Source: Zoroaster sp. YZ-2022
Lineage: Eukaryota; Echinodermata; Asteroidea; Forcipulatida; Zoroasteridae
NCBI GenBank assembly: GCA_029582265.1
Contig: CM055837.1
Location: 8,879,926-8,943,925 of the forward strand
Reading direction: 5' to 3'
DNA: 64,000 nt
The notes beneath the pieces are model-generated. The model was not told the DNA's origin. It saw only the letters and a program-made list of their open reading frames with translations, and made no database searches. Below, in pieces: positions 61,501 through 64,000 of this stretch (within the stretch, counting starts at the first letter, position 1; the number at the start of each line of letters is the position of its first letter). Position numbers and translations under genes: made by a program.

Positions 61501-61922
61501 GCTCCTAGCCAGAATATCTAGGGGGTTAGGGTTAATAAGTAAATTTAGTTGAGATAGCAACCTCAGACAGAAATATGTAAAGGGATTTCATTTATGTCAA
61601 TTGAGATAACCAATGTTGTACCTTCCCTTTAAAACTCAATAAAACTTGTTCCAAATTTGCCCAATTTTACCACACAAACCATTTTAAAATGCTGTTCAAA
61701 TCCCACACTCGTGATAAACAATTCCCATAAAAAGCCATAGGATGATGTGAAATGAATCCACACAACACATGAAATGAATGCGGAGAAAATATTCGGTTGT
61801 CCTTGAGCAAATGACTTGCACCAGAACACGTCCCTGGGATGTACTCACATAGATTTTGCCTTTCTTATAGCGCAGCCTGAGGTTGTTCAGTAATGTCGCT
61901 TCATTGAGATACATCAACGCAC
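21716..61922 (-). CDS. MYO6: Myosin VI heavy chain (MYO6), 25 coding exons, 5' end outside window
   Basis: Myosin VI is the actin motor that moves toward filament minus ends, working in endocytosis, membrane tethering and hair-cell or epithelial actin organisation. Twenty-five exons join in phase with GT-AG introns. The product has the ATP-binding P-loop GESGAGKT, switch [11 protein letters not shown], switch II DIAGFE, the converter, the insert that reverses the lever arm, one IQ motif, a helical extension, a long charged helix, and a cargo domain ending GM-stop. The 3605 nt seen, plus about 62 missing N-terminal residues, fit the family length of about 1250-1290. The start codon is not in the window. 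Introns are 0.2-5.4 kb and hold most of the transposons listed. Frame and splice sites look intact, so the gene is probably functional. Confidence 0.97.
22508..22732 (-). mobile_element. SINE 3' part, left of the transposon insertion
   Basis: TAA microsatellite, the tail (CACGTATCCACCAAACTGG) and the body (ACCATCTCAGCTCCCTGGGG) run up to CAACCAACTCTG at 22732. The SINE continues at 26385 with CTGCCCTCACAGG. Intact copies (such as 47864-48224) read straight through this junction. Confidence 0.9.
22733..26384 (+). mobile_element. 3652-bp TIR DNA transposon with XPG-like nuclease gene (possibly Academ type)
   Basis: Both termini read TAGTCTAGTCAATCT inward. Inverted similarity, including TTGCAACAGAA, AAGTGTCTCTTGAAA, ACAACATATCAAAAA and GCTAATTTGCATAAA, continues about 310 bp (left 22733-23045, right 26055-26384). 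The SINE around it is split with CTG on both sides (22730-22732 and 26385-26387), giving a 3-bp target duplication. The inner gene encodes an XPG/FEN1-like nuclease and a CXC motif. From family knowledge, Academ transposons carry an XPG-type nuclease and make 3-4 bp duplications, so this class fits best; that is inference. The copy is antisense to MYO6 and no longer codes. Confidence 0.9.
23167..25517 (+). pseudogene. XPG/FEN1-like nuclease + CXC-motif transposon gene, multiply frameshifted
   Basis: The order is a helical N-terminal region ([30 protein letters not shown] block at about 23540), then [13 protein letters not shown], then the nuclease. In the 24224 frame the acidic residues match the FEN1 pattern: VVFDG (D88), DDADL (158-162), GEDTDLLV (182-188), [15 protein letters not shown] (D244). 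After another shift come VYYQVQQW and the cysteine motif [18 protein letters not shown], ending at the stop near 25517. I count at least six frame changes (about 23645, 23766, 23964, 24015, 24105, 24285, 25220). There are no introns. It resembles a multi-copy uncharacterised family in many aquatic animal genomes. The N-terminus may be incomplete. Confidence 0.85.
26385..26549 (-). mobile_element. SINE 5' part (tRNA-like head), right of the transposon insertion
   Basis: Read on the minus strand: GGAGTGCCATGGCTGAGCGG (A box), GTGGGTTCGAATCCCAG (B box), then the CTTGAGCAAAACACTTTACC body, ending at CAG where the transposon begins. It belongs to the CCATGGTCGAGCGG head subtype. Confidence 0.9.
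27032..27241 (-). CDS. MYO6: MYO6 exon 24: proline linker and AWY cargo site
   Basis: Encodes [19 protein letters not shown], then [11 protein letters not shown] and [19 protein letters not shown]. Vertebrate proteins have GWWYAHFDGPWIARQMEL here. The WWY motif that binds Dab2-type adaptors reads AWY, with the first tryptophan replaced. The proline-rich linker is a candidate site of alternative splicing, known at this place in vertebrate MYO6. Confidence 0.95.
27900..28031 (-). CDS. MYO6: MYO6 exon 23: RRL-containing cargo/ubiquitin region
   Basis: Encodes [20 protein letters not shown], then [20 protein letters not shown]. The RRL motif, which binds optineurin/NDP52/GIPC-type partners in vertebrates, is intact within [11 protein letters not shown]. 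Donor GTGAGT. Confidence 0.96.
28296..28770 (+). repeat. 57/66-bp higher-order minisatellite
   Basis: GAAGTGTGCCACTCGTGTAC recurs eight times. Units alternate between 57 bp and 66 bp (the longer adds AGTACCAGA), and the set 57-66-66 occurs twice in a row, so a block of about 189 bp was itself duplicated. All units are multiples of three, producing a 206-codon frame with CHSC repeats; see rejected items. Confidence 0.9.
29042..29709. mobile_element. TIR element with CAGACCTCCCAACAT ends
   Basis: The left end CAGACCTCCCAACATTCAG and the right end ATGTTGGGAGGTCTG are inverted, with further pairing over AAAAATCGTAC. GGTACA at 29036-29041 and 29710-29715 is a 6-bp direct repeat of the flank. The interior encodes nothing recognisable. 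Confidence 0.78.
30715..30830 (-). CDS. MYO6: MYO6 exon 22: start of globular tail
   Basis: Encodes [19 protein letters not shown] followed by [19 protein letters not shown]. The second half is nearly identical to the vertebrate protein; the first is a divergent linker. Confidence 0.96.
30880..31115. repeat. GCTAAGC-type dispersed repeat, two tandem copies
   Basis: TGCTAAGCGCGGAAAAATTATGCTTAGTAA-type sequence occurs at about 30904 and 31002, each followed by AAGGTTACCAGCCAAA. A relative is at 55640-55740. GCTAAGC/GCTTAGC words make small palindromes. Confidence 0.6.
31773..31871 (-). CDS. MYO6: MYO6 exon 21: MIU-like ubiquitin-binding helix
   Basis: Encodes [20 protein letters not shown] then [25 protein letters not shown] matches the vertebrate motif-interacting-with-ubiquitin segment (QERRDRELALRIA). 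The two positions after the helix core (QEAE versus QSEAE) differ slightly. Confidence 0.96.
31901..32441. mobile_element. TTAA-flanked MITE (GGTCAAAACCAGTCAAC family) with nested MITE
   Basis: TTAA at 31897-31900 and 32442-32445 flank CCCTCCTACTTCTGC and CAGTCACAGAAGGG. Related copies are at 42602-42912 and, truncated, at 58205-58297. A second TTAA element is inserted at 32135-32376. Confidence 0.8.
32135..32376. mobile_element. Nested TTAA MITE (CCAGTTCGCRTCGG ends)
   Basis: Its ends CCAGTTCGCGTCGG and CCGATGCGAACTGG are inverted, and TTAA lies on each side (32131-32134 and 32377-32380). The uninterrupted relatives read GACTTTTAAGTG or GACTTTTAAATG here, which shows the insertion cleanly. 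242 bp. Confidence 0.88.
32672..32838 (-). mobile_element. Second SINE family (GTGGTCGAGAGGTTAAG head)
   Basis: On the minus strand: GGTGGTCGAGAGGTTAAGAC (A-box-like) and GTGGGTTCGAATCCTGGCC (B box), then CACAGACACTCGGAAAGCAC and ACACACGTCGGTGTAGGGC. This is a different tRNA-derived SINE from the Leu type. Other copies are at 37483-37650 and, as tail only, 33390-33558. Confidence 0.8.
33078..33236 (-). CDS. MYO6: MYO6 exon 20: charged single alpha helix
   Basis: Encodes [20 protein letters not shown] through [12 protein letters not shown]. Alternating blocks of acidic and basic residues mark the helix that lengthens the myosin VI lever arm or medial tail. Confidence 0.95.
33390..33558. repeat. 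169-bp near-perfect hairpin made of two facing SINE tails
   Basis: GATTTAATTTTTGCCCTACA at the left is mirrored by GTAGGGCAAAAATTAAATC at the right. The arms meet at ACACAAGCCTCGGCTTGTGT near 33474, with essentially no loop. Each arm is the tail of the second SINE family, without its tRNA-like head. Confidence 0.92.
34040..34284 (-). CDS. MYO6: MYO6 exon 19: lever-arm extension into charged helix
   Basis: Encodes [20 protein letters not shown], then a stretch with [20 protein letters not shown] that matches vertebrate MYO6 almost exactly. It spans the end of the proximal helical bundle and the start of the charged helix. Ends in the split codon AG|G. Confidence 0.97.
34878..34960 (-). CDS. 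MYO6: MYO6 exon 18: proximal tail helical bundle
   Basis: Encodes [20 protein letters not shown] and TDLVTKIK. This corresponds to the three-helix-bundle lever extension. It is the least conserved part of the proximal tail, supported by phase and position. Confidence 0.93.
35267..35484. mobile_element. TTAA MITE, AGGGACA family, copy b
   Basis: TTAA/AGGGACAATGTCATC at the left and GATATTGTCCCT/TTAA at the right. The interior keeps ACAGGGCATGGAATCAGAG and its inverse CCAATTCCATGCCCTGTT, so the arms pair well beyond the ends. Confidence 0.88.
35676..35828 (-). CDS. MYO6: MYO6 exon 17: end of reverse-gear insert and IQ motif
   Basis: Encodes [20 protein letters not shown] then [39 protein letters not shown] is the single calmodulin-binding IQ motif; the upstream residues finish the insert that binds a second calmodulin and reverses motor direction. 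Confidence 0.96.
36101..36649 (+). mobile_element. TIR element with internal 58-bp tandem repeats
   Basis: Ends CAGGGGTGTGATTTTACA and GAGAAATCACAGACCTG are inverted. Between 36142 and 36490 a 58-bp unit (GGGTAGCAGGCCTAGGTCTC...) is repeated six times. The copy at 51073-51472 has three units and a fragment lies at 58133. No transposase. Confidence 0.85.
36738..36945 (-). CDS. MYO6: MYO6 exon 16: converter and start of reverse-gear insert
   Basis: Encodes [35 protein letters not shown] and the insert-2 segment [20 protein letters not shown]. Vertebrate myosin VI has [20 protein letters not shown] at the same place, so the myosin-VI-specific insert is conserved and minus-end movement is expected. 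Confidence 0.97.
37085..37200 (+). repeat. Single unit related to the 81-bp satellite
   Basis: GGAAGGTAAAGCATTATG, TTGGCAAAACTGCTTTTAC and TCTTTGAATCAAAATATACA form one diverged unit. Similar single units are at 51685-51790 and fragments at 57168 and 61606, suggesting the satellite grew from a dispersed element. Confidence 0.65.
37483..37650 (-). mobile_element. Second SINE family copy
   Basis: Minus strand: GTGGTTGACAGGTTAAGACG, GTGGGTTCGAATCGCGCC and a shortened tail (CAGACACTTGGAATGCGCCG). It lacks the distal tail of the 32672 copy. Confidence 0.75.
37981..38111 (-). CDS. MYO6: MYO6 exon 15: motor C-terminal region
   Basis: Encodes [20 protein letters not shown] and [20 protein letters not shown]. 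Vertebrates read [30 protein letters not shown] here. It lies between the SH-helix region and the converter. Confidence 0.97.
38841..38973 (-). CDS. MYO6: MYO6 exon 14: actin-binding region and SH helix start
   Basis: Encodes [35 protein letters not shown] and [19 protein letters not shown] and ILSQLQCSG are near-universal myosin motor signatures. Confidence 0.97.
39037..39563. mobile_element. Foldback MITE (CATGGTACAGCCAAGCC family), copy 1
   Basis: AAGACATGGTACAGCCAAG at the left is mirrored by CTTGGCTGTACCATGACTTT at the right, and CTCAGCTAGAGGATTATATA is mirrored by TATATAATCCCCTAGCTGAG inside. Copies are at 44149-44525 and 46119-46497. No coding content. Confidence 0.85.
39744..40096 (+). 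mobile_element. tRNA-derived SINE, long-body subtype
   Basis: GTGCCATGGTCGAGCGGTTT (A box), GTGGGTTCGAATCCTG (B box), CTTGAGCAAGACACTTTACC and AGCTGTATACTCCCCAGGG follow in order. It ends near GACATTATTATTG. This is the same subtype as the SINE broken by the 22733 transposon. Confidence 0.9.
40360..40518 (-). CDS. MYO6: MYO6 exon 13: upper 50K region and loop 2
   Basis: Encodes [20 protein letters not shown], then [20 protein letters not shown] and [13 protein letters not shown]. The loop-2 stretch is shorter and lacks the lysine-rich run (NNNKDTKQKAGK) of vertebrate MYO6. Its acceptor lies only about 45 bp from the satellite array. Confidence 0.95.
40563..42011 (+). repeat. 81-bp satellite array in a MYO6 intron
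   Basis: About 17 units of 81 bp: TTGGCAAAACTGCTTCTACG, AGTATGCTTACTCTCTTTGA, ATCAAGATATACATTGAAGG, GAAGGTACAACATTGGTAAT. Many neighbouring units are identical or differ by one base, so it expanded or homogenised recently. It fills most of the intron between exons 12 and 13. Opposite orientation to the 16.5-18.0 kb array. Long frames on both strands result from the unit length. Confidence 0.97.
42429..42524 (-). CDS. MYO6: MYO6 exon 12
   Basis: Encodes [20 protein letters not shown] and [12 protein letters not shown]. The HFAGAVCY motif is a standard motor-domain signature (vertebrate: [12 protein letters not shown]). Donor is GTTAGT. Confidence 0.96.
42602..42912. mobile_element. TTAA-type MITE (GGTCAAAACCAGTCAA family), uninterrupted copy
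   Basis: After TTAA at 42598-42601 it reads CCCTCCTACTATAGC and GTGGTCAAAACCAGTCAA, and ends near CAGTCATAGAAGG with the right TTAA lost. It shows the unoccupied site of the nested element at 32135. Confidence 0.75.
43186..43354. mobile_element. Short palindromic MITE
   Basis: GACTAATTGCGGTGACACC and ATGTGAAATTCACAATTGAG at the left are mirrored by CTCAATTGAGAATTTCACAT and GGTGTCACCGCAATTAGTC at the right. The centre (GATCGAAACGTCGAGTTGTA) also occurs at 48285-48310. Confidence 0.88.
43431..43857. mobile_element. TTAA-flanked MITE with CTGTTATCCTGCG ends
   Basis: TTAA sits beside CTGTTATCCTGCGTGGAG at the left and beside CTCCGCAGGATAACAG at the right. A GCCACGGTCGTGGC palindrome lies just inside. 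About 430 bp, no protein. Confidence 0.82.
43934..44061 (-). CDS. MYO6: MYO6 exon 11
   Basis: Encodes [20 protein letters not shown] and [14 protein letters not shown]. Corresponds to the vertebrate segment LIEARLVGILDILDEENRLP. Confidence 0.96.
44149..44525. mobile_element. Foldback MITE (CATGGTACAGCCAAGCC family), copy 2
   Basis: AAGTCATGGTACAGCCAAGC at the left and GGCTGTACCATGACTTTGGC at the right are inverted. The middle is in the opposite orientation to copy 3 at 46119. Confidence 0.85.
45058..45130 (-). CDS. MYO6: MYO6 exon 10
   Basis: Encodes [20 protein letters not shown] then QDAI with a split codon. Vertebrate: [20 protein letters not shown]. Confidence 0.96.
45634..45990 (+). 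mobile_element. tRNA-Leu(CAA)-derived SINE, best-preserved head
   Basis: GTCGTGGCCGAGCGGTCTAG, CCGGACTCAAGTTCTGG (anticodon arm with CAA) and GTGGGTTCGAATCCCGGCC are followed by the standard body and a TTA tail. The head closely tracks a tRNA-Leu but lacks matching acceptor strands, so it is not a tRNA gene. Confidence 0.92.
46119..46497. mobile_element. Foldback MITE (CATGGTACAGCCAAGCC family), copy 3
   Basis: AAGTCGTGGTACAGCCAAAC and GGCTGTACCATGACTTTGGC are its inverted ends. TATATAATCCCCTAGCTGAG is shared with copies 1 and 2. Confidence 0.85.
46611..46860 (-). CDS. MYO6: MYO6 exon 9: switch II
   Basis: Encodes [40 protein letters not shown] and [17 protein letters not shown]. Switch II (DIAGFE) and the relay helix start are intact. 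Confidence 0.98.
47001..47373. mobile_element. MITE with GTCTCTGGTTTCTGGTC ends, copy 2
   Basis: Left AGTCTTCGGTGTCTGGTCTC and right CCAGAAACCGGAGACTTTTT are inverted. It is inverted relative to copies 1 and 3 and carries a GGGG/AAAA-rich right flank. Confidence 0.78.
47864..48224 (-). mobile_element. tRNA-derived SINE, long-body subtype, complete
   Basis: The head at the right reads (minus strand) GGAGTGCCATGGTCGAGCGG. The body and tail end at an ATAATAATAA run at 47864. It reads straight through the site interrupted in the 22508/26385 SINE. Confidence 0.9.
48528..48672 (-). CDS. MYO6: MYO6 exon 8: cardiomyopathy-loop region
   Basis: Encodes [37 protein letters not shown] and [12 protein letters not shown]. 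The TEDS-rule position, threonine 405 in vertebrate MYO6 by my count, aligns with the serine of GSLIK and remains phosphorylatable. Confidence 0.95.
48754..49193 (+). mobile_element. TTAA-flanked MITE (CCCTCC family), inverted partner of 50285-50711
   Basis: TTAA at 48750-48753 and 49194-49197. It contains GTTTGAACATATTAGTATGG and GAGGCCACTGGCAACAACTG. Nearly the whole element is the reverse complement of the copy across exon 7. Confidence 0.85.
49707..49887 (-). CDS. MYO6: MYO6 exon 7
   Basis: Encodes [39 protein letters not shown] and [15 protein letters not shown]. Vertebrate: RVVAGVLHLGNIDFE. Inverted MITE copies lie on both sides. Confidence 0.96.
49939..50265. mobile_element. TTAA-flanked MITE (CCCTCCTAT ends)
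   Basis: TTAA at 49935-49938 and 50266-50269 with ends CCCTCCTATAGG and GGCATAGGAGGG. The interior has a direct repeat, AAGACACTCAAAATTTGTATG (49972 and 50062 regions). Confidence 0.85.
50285..50711 (-). mobile_element. TTAA-type MITE (CCCTCC family), inverted partner of 48754-49193
   Basis: Reverse complement of the 48754 copy at roughly 95% identity by eye (CATTGATACATTGCAGGCCA, GATTACTTGGAAAGGACAAC). Its terminal CCCTCC is eroded on both sides. Confidence 0.82.
51073..51472 (+). mobile_element. TIR element with internal 58-bp repeats, three-unit copy
   Basis: CAGGGGTGTGATTTGACA and TGACAAATCACATGCCTG are inverted ends. ACAAATA lies immediately on both sides, a probable 7-bp target duplication. 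Three GGGTAGCGGGCCTGGGTCTC units inside. Confidence 0.88.
51926..52228. mobile_element. TTAA-flanked MITE (CCCTCCTACA ends), complete
   Basis: TTAA at 51922-51925 and 52229-52232; ends CCCTCCTACAATCAGTG and ACATGGAGGCC.. / TGTAGGAGGG form a perfect outer inverted repeat of ten bases. 303 bp. The cleanest member of the family. Confidence 0.9.
53395..54037. mobile_element. TIR element with internal 132-bp tandem repeats
   Basis: CAGGCCTGGAATTTC at the left and AAAATTCCAGGCCTG at the right are perfect inverted ends. The interior is a 132-bp unit (CTCCCATAGACATTCAGATA...) repeated 4-5 times with few changes. Confidence 0.88.
54472..54782. mobile_element. TTAA MITE, AGGGACA family, copy c with internal insertion
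   Basis: TTAA/AGGGAGTGTCATCATG and GATGATATTGTCCCT/TTAA. Between 54565 and about 54685 it carries roughly 120 bp absent from copies b and d (CAGCCACTGCCGTCGTACCC...), a likely insertion or exchange. Confidence 0.85.
54872..55090. repeat. 27-bp minisatellite
   Basis: GCGCCTTGAAGCGCCTTATC is repeated about eight times with single-base changes and one short deletion. Confidence 0.9.
55331..55411 (-). CDS. MYO6: MYO6 exon 6: insert-1 region near the nucleotide pocket
   Basis: Encodes [27 protein letters not shown] in one 27-codon exon. It aligns with the vertebrate segment containing the myosin-VI-specific insert 1 ([20 protein letters not shown]), which modulates nucleotide exchange. Confidence 0.95.
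55749..56213. mobile_element. TTAA-flanked MITE (CCCTCCTACA ends), long variant
   Basis: TTAA at 55745-55748 and 56214-56217; ends CCCTCCTACAATCGGTG and GTGTAGGATGG. The interior diverges from the 51926 copy and has TTTATTGGTCTCAGTGGCTG-like duplications. Its right TTAA is shared with the next element. Confidence 0.82.
56214..56430. mobile_element. TTAA MITE, AGGGACA family, copy d
   Basis: Abuts the preceding MITE: TTAA at 56214-56217 serves both. The left end is AGGGGCAATATCATCATG, the right end GATGATACTGTCCCTTTA. The body contains CAGGGCATGGAATCGGAG. Confidence 0.85.
56599..56763 (-). CDS. MYO6: MYO6 exon 5
   Basis: Encodes [40 protein letters not shown] and [24 protein letters not shown] is a classic motor signature. 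Confidence 0.97.
56953..57109 (-). CDS. MYO6: MYO6 exon 4: switch I
   Basis: Encodes [40 protein letters not shown] and [12 protein letters not shown]. Switch I ([10 protein letters not shown]) is intact. Confidence 0.98.
57361..57612 (+). mobile_element. tRNA-Leu-derived SINE, short-body subtype
   Basis: GTCGTGGCCGAGCGCACCG (six bases missing after the A box), GAACTCAAGTTCTGG, the B box GGTTCGAGCCCC, then GGACGTAAAGCCGTAGGTCC and the tail. Same subtype as 14886-15147. A body fragment in the other orientation follows at 57658-57745. Confidence 0.88.
57886..57991 (-). CDS. MYO6: MYO6 exon 3: P-loop
   Basis: Encodes [20 protein letters not shown] and [15 protein letters not shown]. The Walker-type P-loop GESGAGKT binds ATP phosphates. 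Confidence 0.98.
58328..58457 (-). CDS. MYO6: MYO6 exon 2 of those visible
   Basis: Encodes [34 protein letters not shown] and [17 protein letters not shown] and PPHVFAI are conserved motor motifs. Phase 0 with the previous exon. Confidence 0.97.
58975..59460. repeat. 88-bp tandem repeat
   Basis: GTGGTGAATGCATCTAAACT, GTACATGGTACTGTTATCTA and CCACCATTCATAAACAGACA recur five times with a period of about 88 bp and several substitutions. No frame. Confidence 0.88.
60362..60688. mobile_element. MITE with GTCTCTGGTTTCTGGTC ends, copy 3
   Basis: AACGTCTCCGGTTTCTGGTC and GACCAGAAACCAGAGACTTT are inverted. Same orientation as copy 1. Confidence 0.85.
60715..60800. repeat. 18-bp minisatellite
   Basis: ATAATGGCACCCAATAAA is repeated four to five times in a row, apparently without change. 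Confidence 0.92.
61316..61531. mobile_element. TTAA-type MITE (CCCTAACC family), short copy
   Basis: ACCCTAACCACCCC and GGGGGTTAGGGT are inverted ends. The right flank is TTAA (61532-61535); the left flank has mutated to TTGA. Contains the GATTTTGGAGGATTC motif. Confidence 0.7.
61849..61922 (-). CDS. MYO6: MYO6 first visible coding exon
   Basis: Encodes [20 protein letters not shown] and GKIY, preceded by a split codon and the acceptor CTGCAG. It aligns with vertebrate [20 protein letters not shown], so about 62 N-terminal residues are encoded further right, beyond 64000; I find no matching exon in 61923-64000. Confidence 0.97.
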
Positions 61923-62588
61923 CTGCAGACACAAAAACAATGCATAATGAATGTAGCCTTGTGCATACAATGAACACTGTATGTCATGATCTATTCACAT
62001 ATTATCATTATCGTCATCTGAAGAAACAGATGGGGGTAATTTTATTTTAGATTTGACAGATAATTTCCTGAATCCAAACAAGTAAATGTCACTTTACATG
62101 CAGTTCTATTGAGACTACTATCTGAGTATATTGTGTTTTAACAAATTAGTACATGTAAATGAGTATTCAAGATTTCTATTTTTAAAGACTTTTTAAGAAA
62201 ACATCAATGTATTAAATAATCTTTCATATGTGGACATACAAATTTACATACGTCTAAGTTGTTCTGTTATGTATTTAACACATGTTAAATATCTGCTAGA
62301 TCTTGTTGAAATGAGCAAACAAAAGATCTCATTTTTGTCGACGGACTTTGTTGCACTCAGCACGCTTCATACTTTTGACTTTGGATAATGTTGATTTGAG
62401 TCAGATGTCTAGCCAGTTACTGAAGGGGGATAAGGGGTTTGTTGTGATTTGTATAATATTTCAGCTGTTTTTTGATAATACATACAGCCCCTGTACATCG
62501 TTGAACTATGAATAAAACTATGCTTTCTTTACCTATATGCATACACATGCACATCTACAAAATATATGACCACATCAATTGTTATTAA

Positions 62589-63143
62589 CCCTGACCTTCC
62601 CAAATCCTCCAAAATCTTCTTTGCCAAAGTGAAGTATTTTGAAGGATTGAGGTTATGTGGAAATTGCAGTGGTTAAAGATGTTGAAGGATTGAGGGCATA
62701 TGTGATTATTTGCTTGATGGATTGAGGTTATCAGGCTCTATTTGACACTGGATGAAAATGGAGGATTGAGGATGCATGATACATGTTGGTCTGTCCAAAA
62801 AAGGATTTTGGAGGATTGAGGCTATTAGGCATACTTGCCTTCCTTCCTCCGTGTACATCCAGGTTTGTTGTTATTGCAAGGTCAGTGCTTGGGTCAGTGG
62901 ACACTGTTTATTGCTCCATGCATGCAGGGAGGGTCCCTGGCCCTGGGCCATGTACATGTATCACAGATTAGAAACACATGTGTGCATACATGTACATGTT
63001 TGTGTGCATACATGTACATGTTCATCTGCATACATGTCATCTGCATACAATGGTAGTGACCAGTCATTGTGCTTGCTTTACTACTGAAGGATTTTGGAGG
63101 ATTCAGGTTATGTGTAAGCAAGTGGGCCTAGGGAATTAGGGTT
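62589..63143. mobile_element. TTAA-flanked MITE (CCCTAAC family), inverted relative of 13071-13603
   Basis: TTAA at 62585-62588 and 63144-63147; ends CCCTGACCTTCCC and GGAATTAGGGT. It shares, in inverted orientation, GGGAGGGTCCCTGGCC and GCTTTACTACTGAAGGATTT with the 13 kb copy, but has one unit of the 44-bp motif where that copy has about five. Confidence 0.75.
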
Positions 63144-63908
63144 TTAATGAACAACACACCTGAAGGTCTAATTTTAAAGTAACCATGGTAACACAAAATG
63201 GACTTGTAGCAGAACTCTTATATGATTACCTGCACACCTTATTCATGCTAAATGAAATTTGTCAATTTTGTCTTTTCTGAATAATAGATGACTTTAATGC
63301 GATGGTTACCATGGAAACAGGATGCGGGAAGTACGCAGTGTGCATCTCGATGGAGTCAGATGTTAACATATGTTGTTTGAGCACTCACTGAACAGCTTGT
63401 CAGTTTATTTATCAGACAGAGCGCATCTCAGTACAAAGATATATTATTCAATTTAAATGTCACATTCATGGAACAATTCTGTTCAAACATTGACAGAAAT
63501 TTTCATGCTATTTTTGAAAAGCCAGTCTTAAATTTTAATTAGCAAATTTGTTGATTGTTTTTAGCATTATGCTATGCCAAATCCAGGGTGGATTGACGAG
63601 CACTGTAGGTCATACCATTAATGTGACAGGCTGGAAAAAACTGTGAAACAGTTTTAAAATTCAGACCTTTTATCATAATTTAATTGACCATTAATAATCA
63701 CAATAAAAAAAACAGCTCTTATATTTTTCAGAATATTTTGTAAAACTGAAAATTTTGGAATTTCTAGTGTTAATGATTCAGAAAATGTTGTCAAAAAGTG
63801 ATTATAAATACATGTAGGTGCACGTTTACGTTTACAGTGTGTGCGAGAGAATGTCATTGAATGCACACTAGCAATTTGAACAGTGCATATGTGCTTACAC
63901 ACATGTTG

Positions 63909-64000
63909 TAATAATAATAATAATTTATATAGCGCACGTATCCACCAAACTGGTGCTCAAGGGGCATTATATCATTACCCCTGCTCATCAGGTGCATAAA
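63909..64000 (-). mobile_element. SINE 3' end, cut by window edge
   Basis: An ATAATAATAA run, CACGTATCCACCAAACTGG and TTACCCCTGCTCATCAGG are the tail of the long-body SINE in minus orientation. Confidence 0.85.

Noticed and set aside
61923..64000. Missing 5' exon of MYO6
   Set aside because: I searched for a minus-strand segment resembling the conserved N-terminal SH3-like region and found only a TTAA MITE, a SINE tail and AT-rich sequence.

Overview
The window is animal nuclear DNA. It has spliced genes with GT-AG introns, a full vertebrate-type unconventional myosin, tRNA-derived SINEs, a LINE fragment and many small inverted-repeat transposons (MITEs). The mix of repeats suggests a marine invertebrate deuterostome, probably an echinoderm; that is an inference with modest confidence. 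A 500-base run of N at 4846-5345 is an assembly gap.

The only host gene I can support is myosin VI (MYO6) on the minus strand. Twenty-five coding exons run from 61922 down to the stop codon at 21716-21718. All splice phases agree, giving 3605 nt of coding sequence (about 1200 codons). The first exon(s), equal to roughly the first 62 residues of the vertebrate protein, lie beyond the right edge. The motor, reverse-gear insert, IQ motif, helical lever-arm extension, charged single alpha helix, ubiquitin-binding-like segment and cargo-binding domain are all present. The cargo domain has AWY where vertebrates have WWY.

Left of the gene (1-21.7 kb) is repeat-rich and apparently intergenic. It holds, at the very edge, a minus-strand reading frame resembling the N-terminal region of Polinton/adintovirus-type DNA polymerase proteins, with one in-frame stop. 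It also holds a 5'-truncated LINE reverse transcriptase (9.3-10.56 kb), SINEs, a 320-bp tandem duplication, TTAA-flanked MITEs, and an 81-bp satellite interrupted by a mariner-like foldback element with a TA duplication.

The MYO6 introns are packed with mobile DNA. The most notable is a 3652-bp transposon (22733-26384) in the last intron. It has long terminal inverted repeats, sits inside a SINE, and is flanked by a 3-bp CTG duplication. It carries a decayed gene combining a conserved helical N-terminal region, an XPG/FEN1-like nuclease domain with its acidic residues kept, and a C-terminal CXC cysteine motif. Other intronic features are a second 81-bp satellite (40.56-42.01 kb), at least three TTAA-flanked MITE families (one nested inside another), inverted MITE copies flanking exon 7, foldback elements, a near-perfect 169-bp hairpin, and TIR elements with internal tandem repeats.
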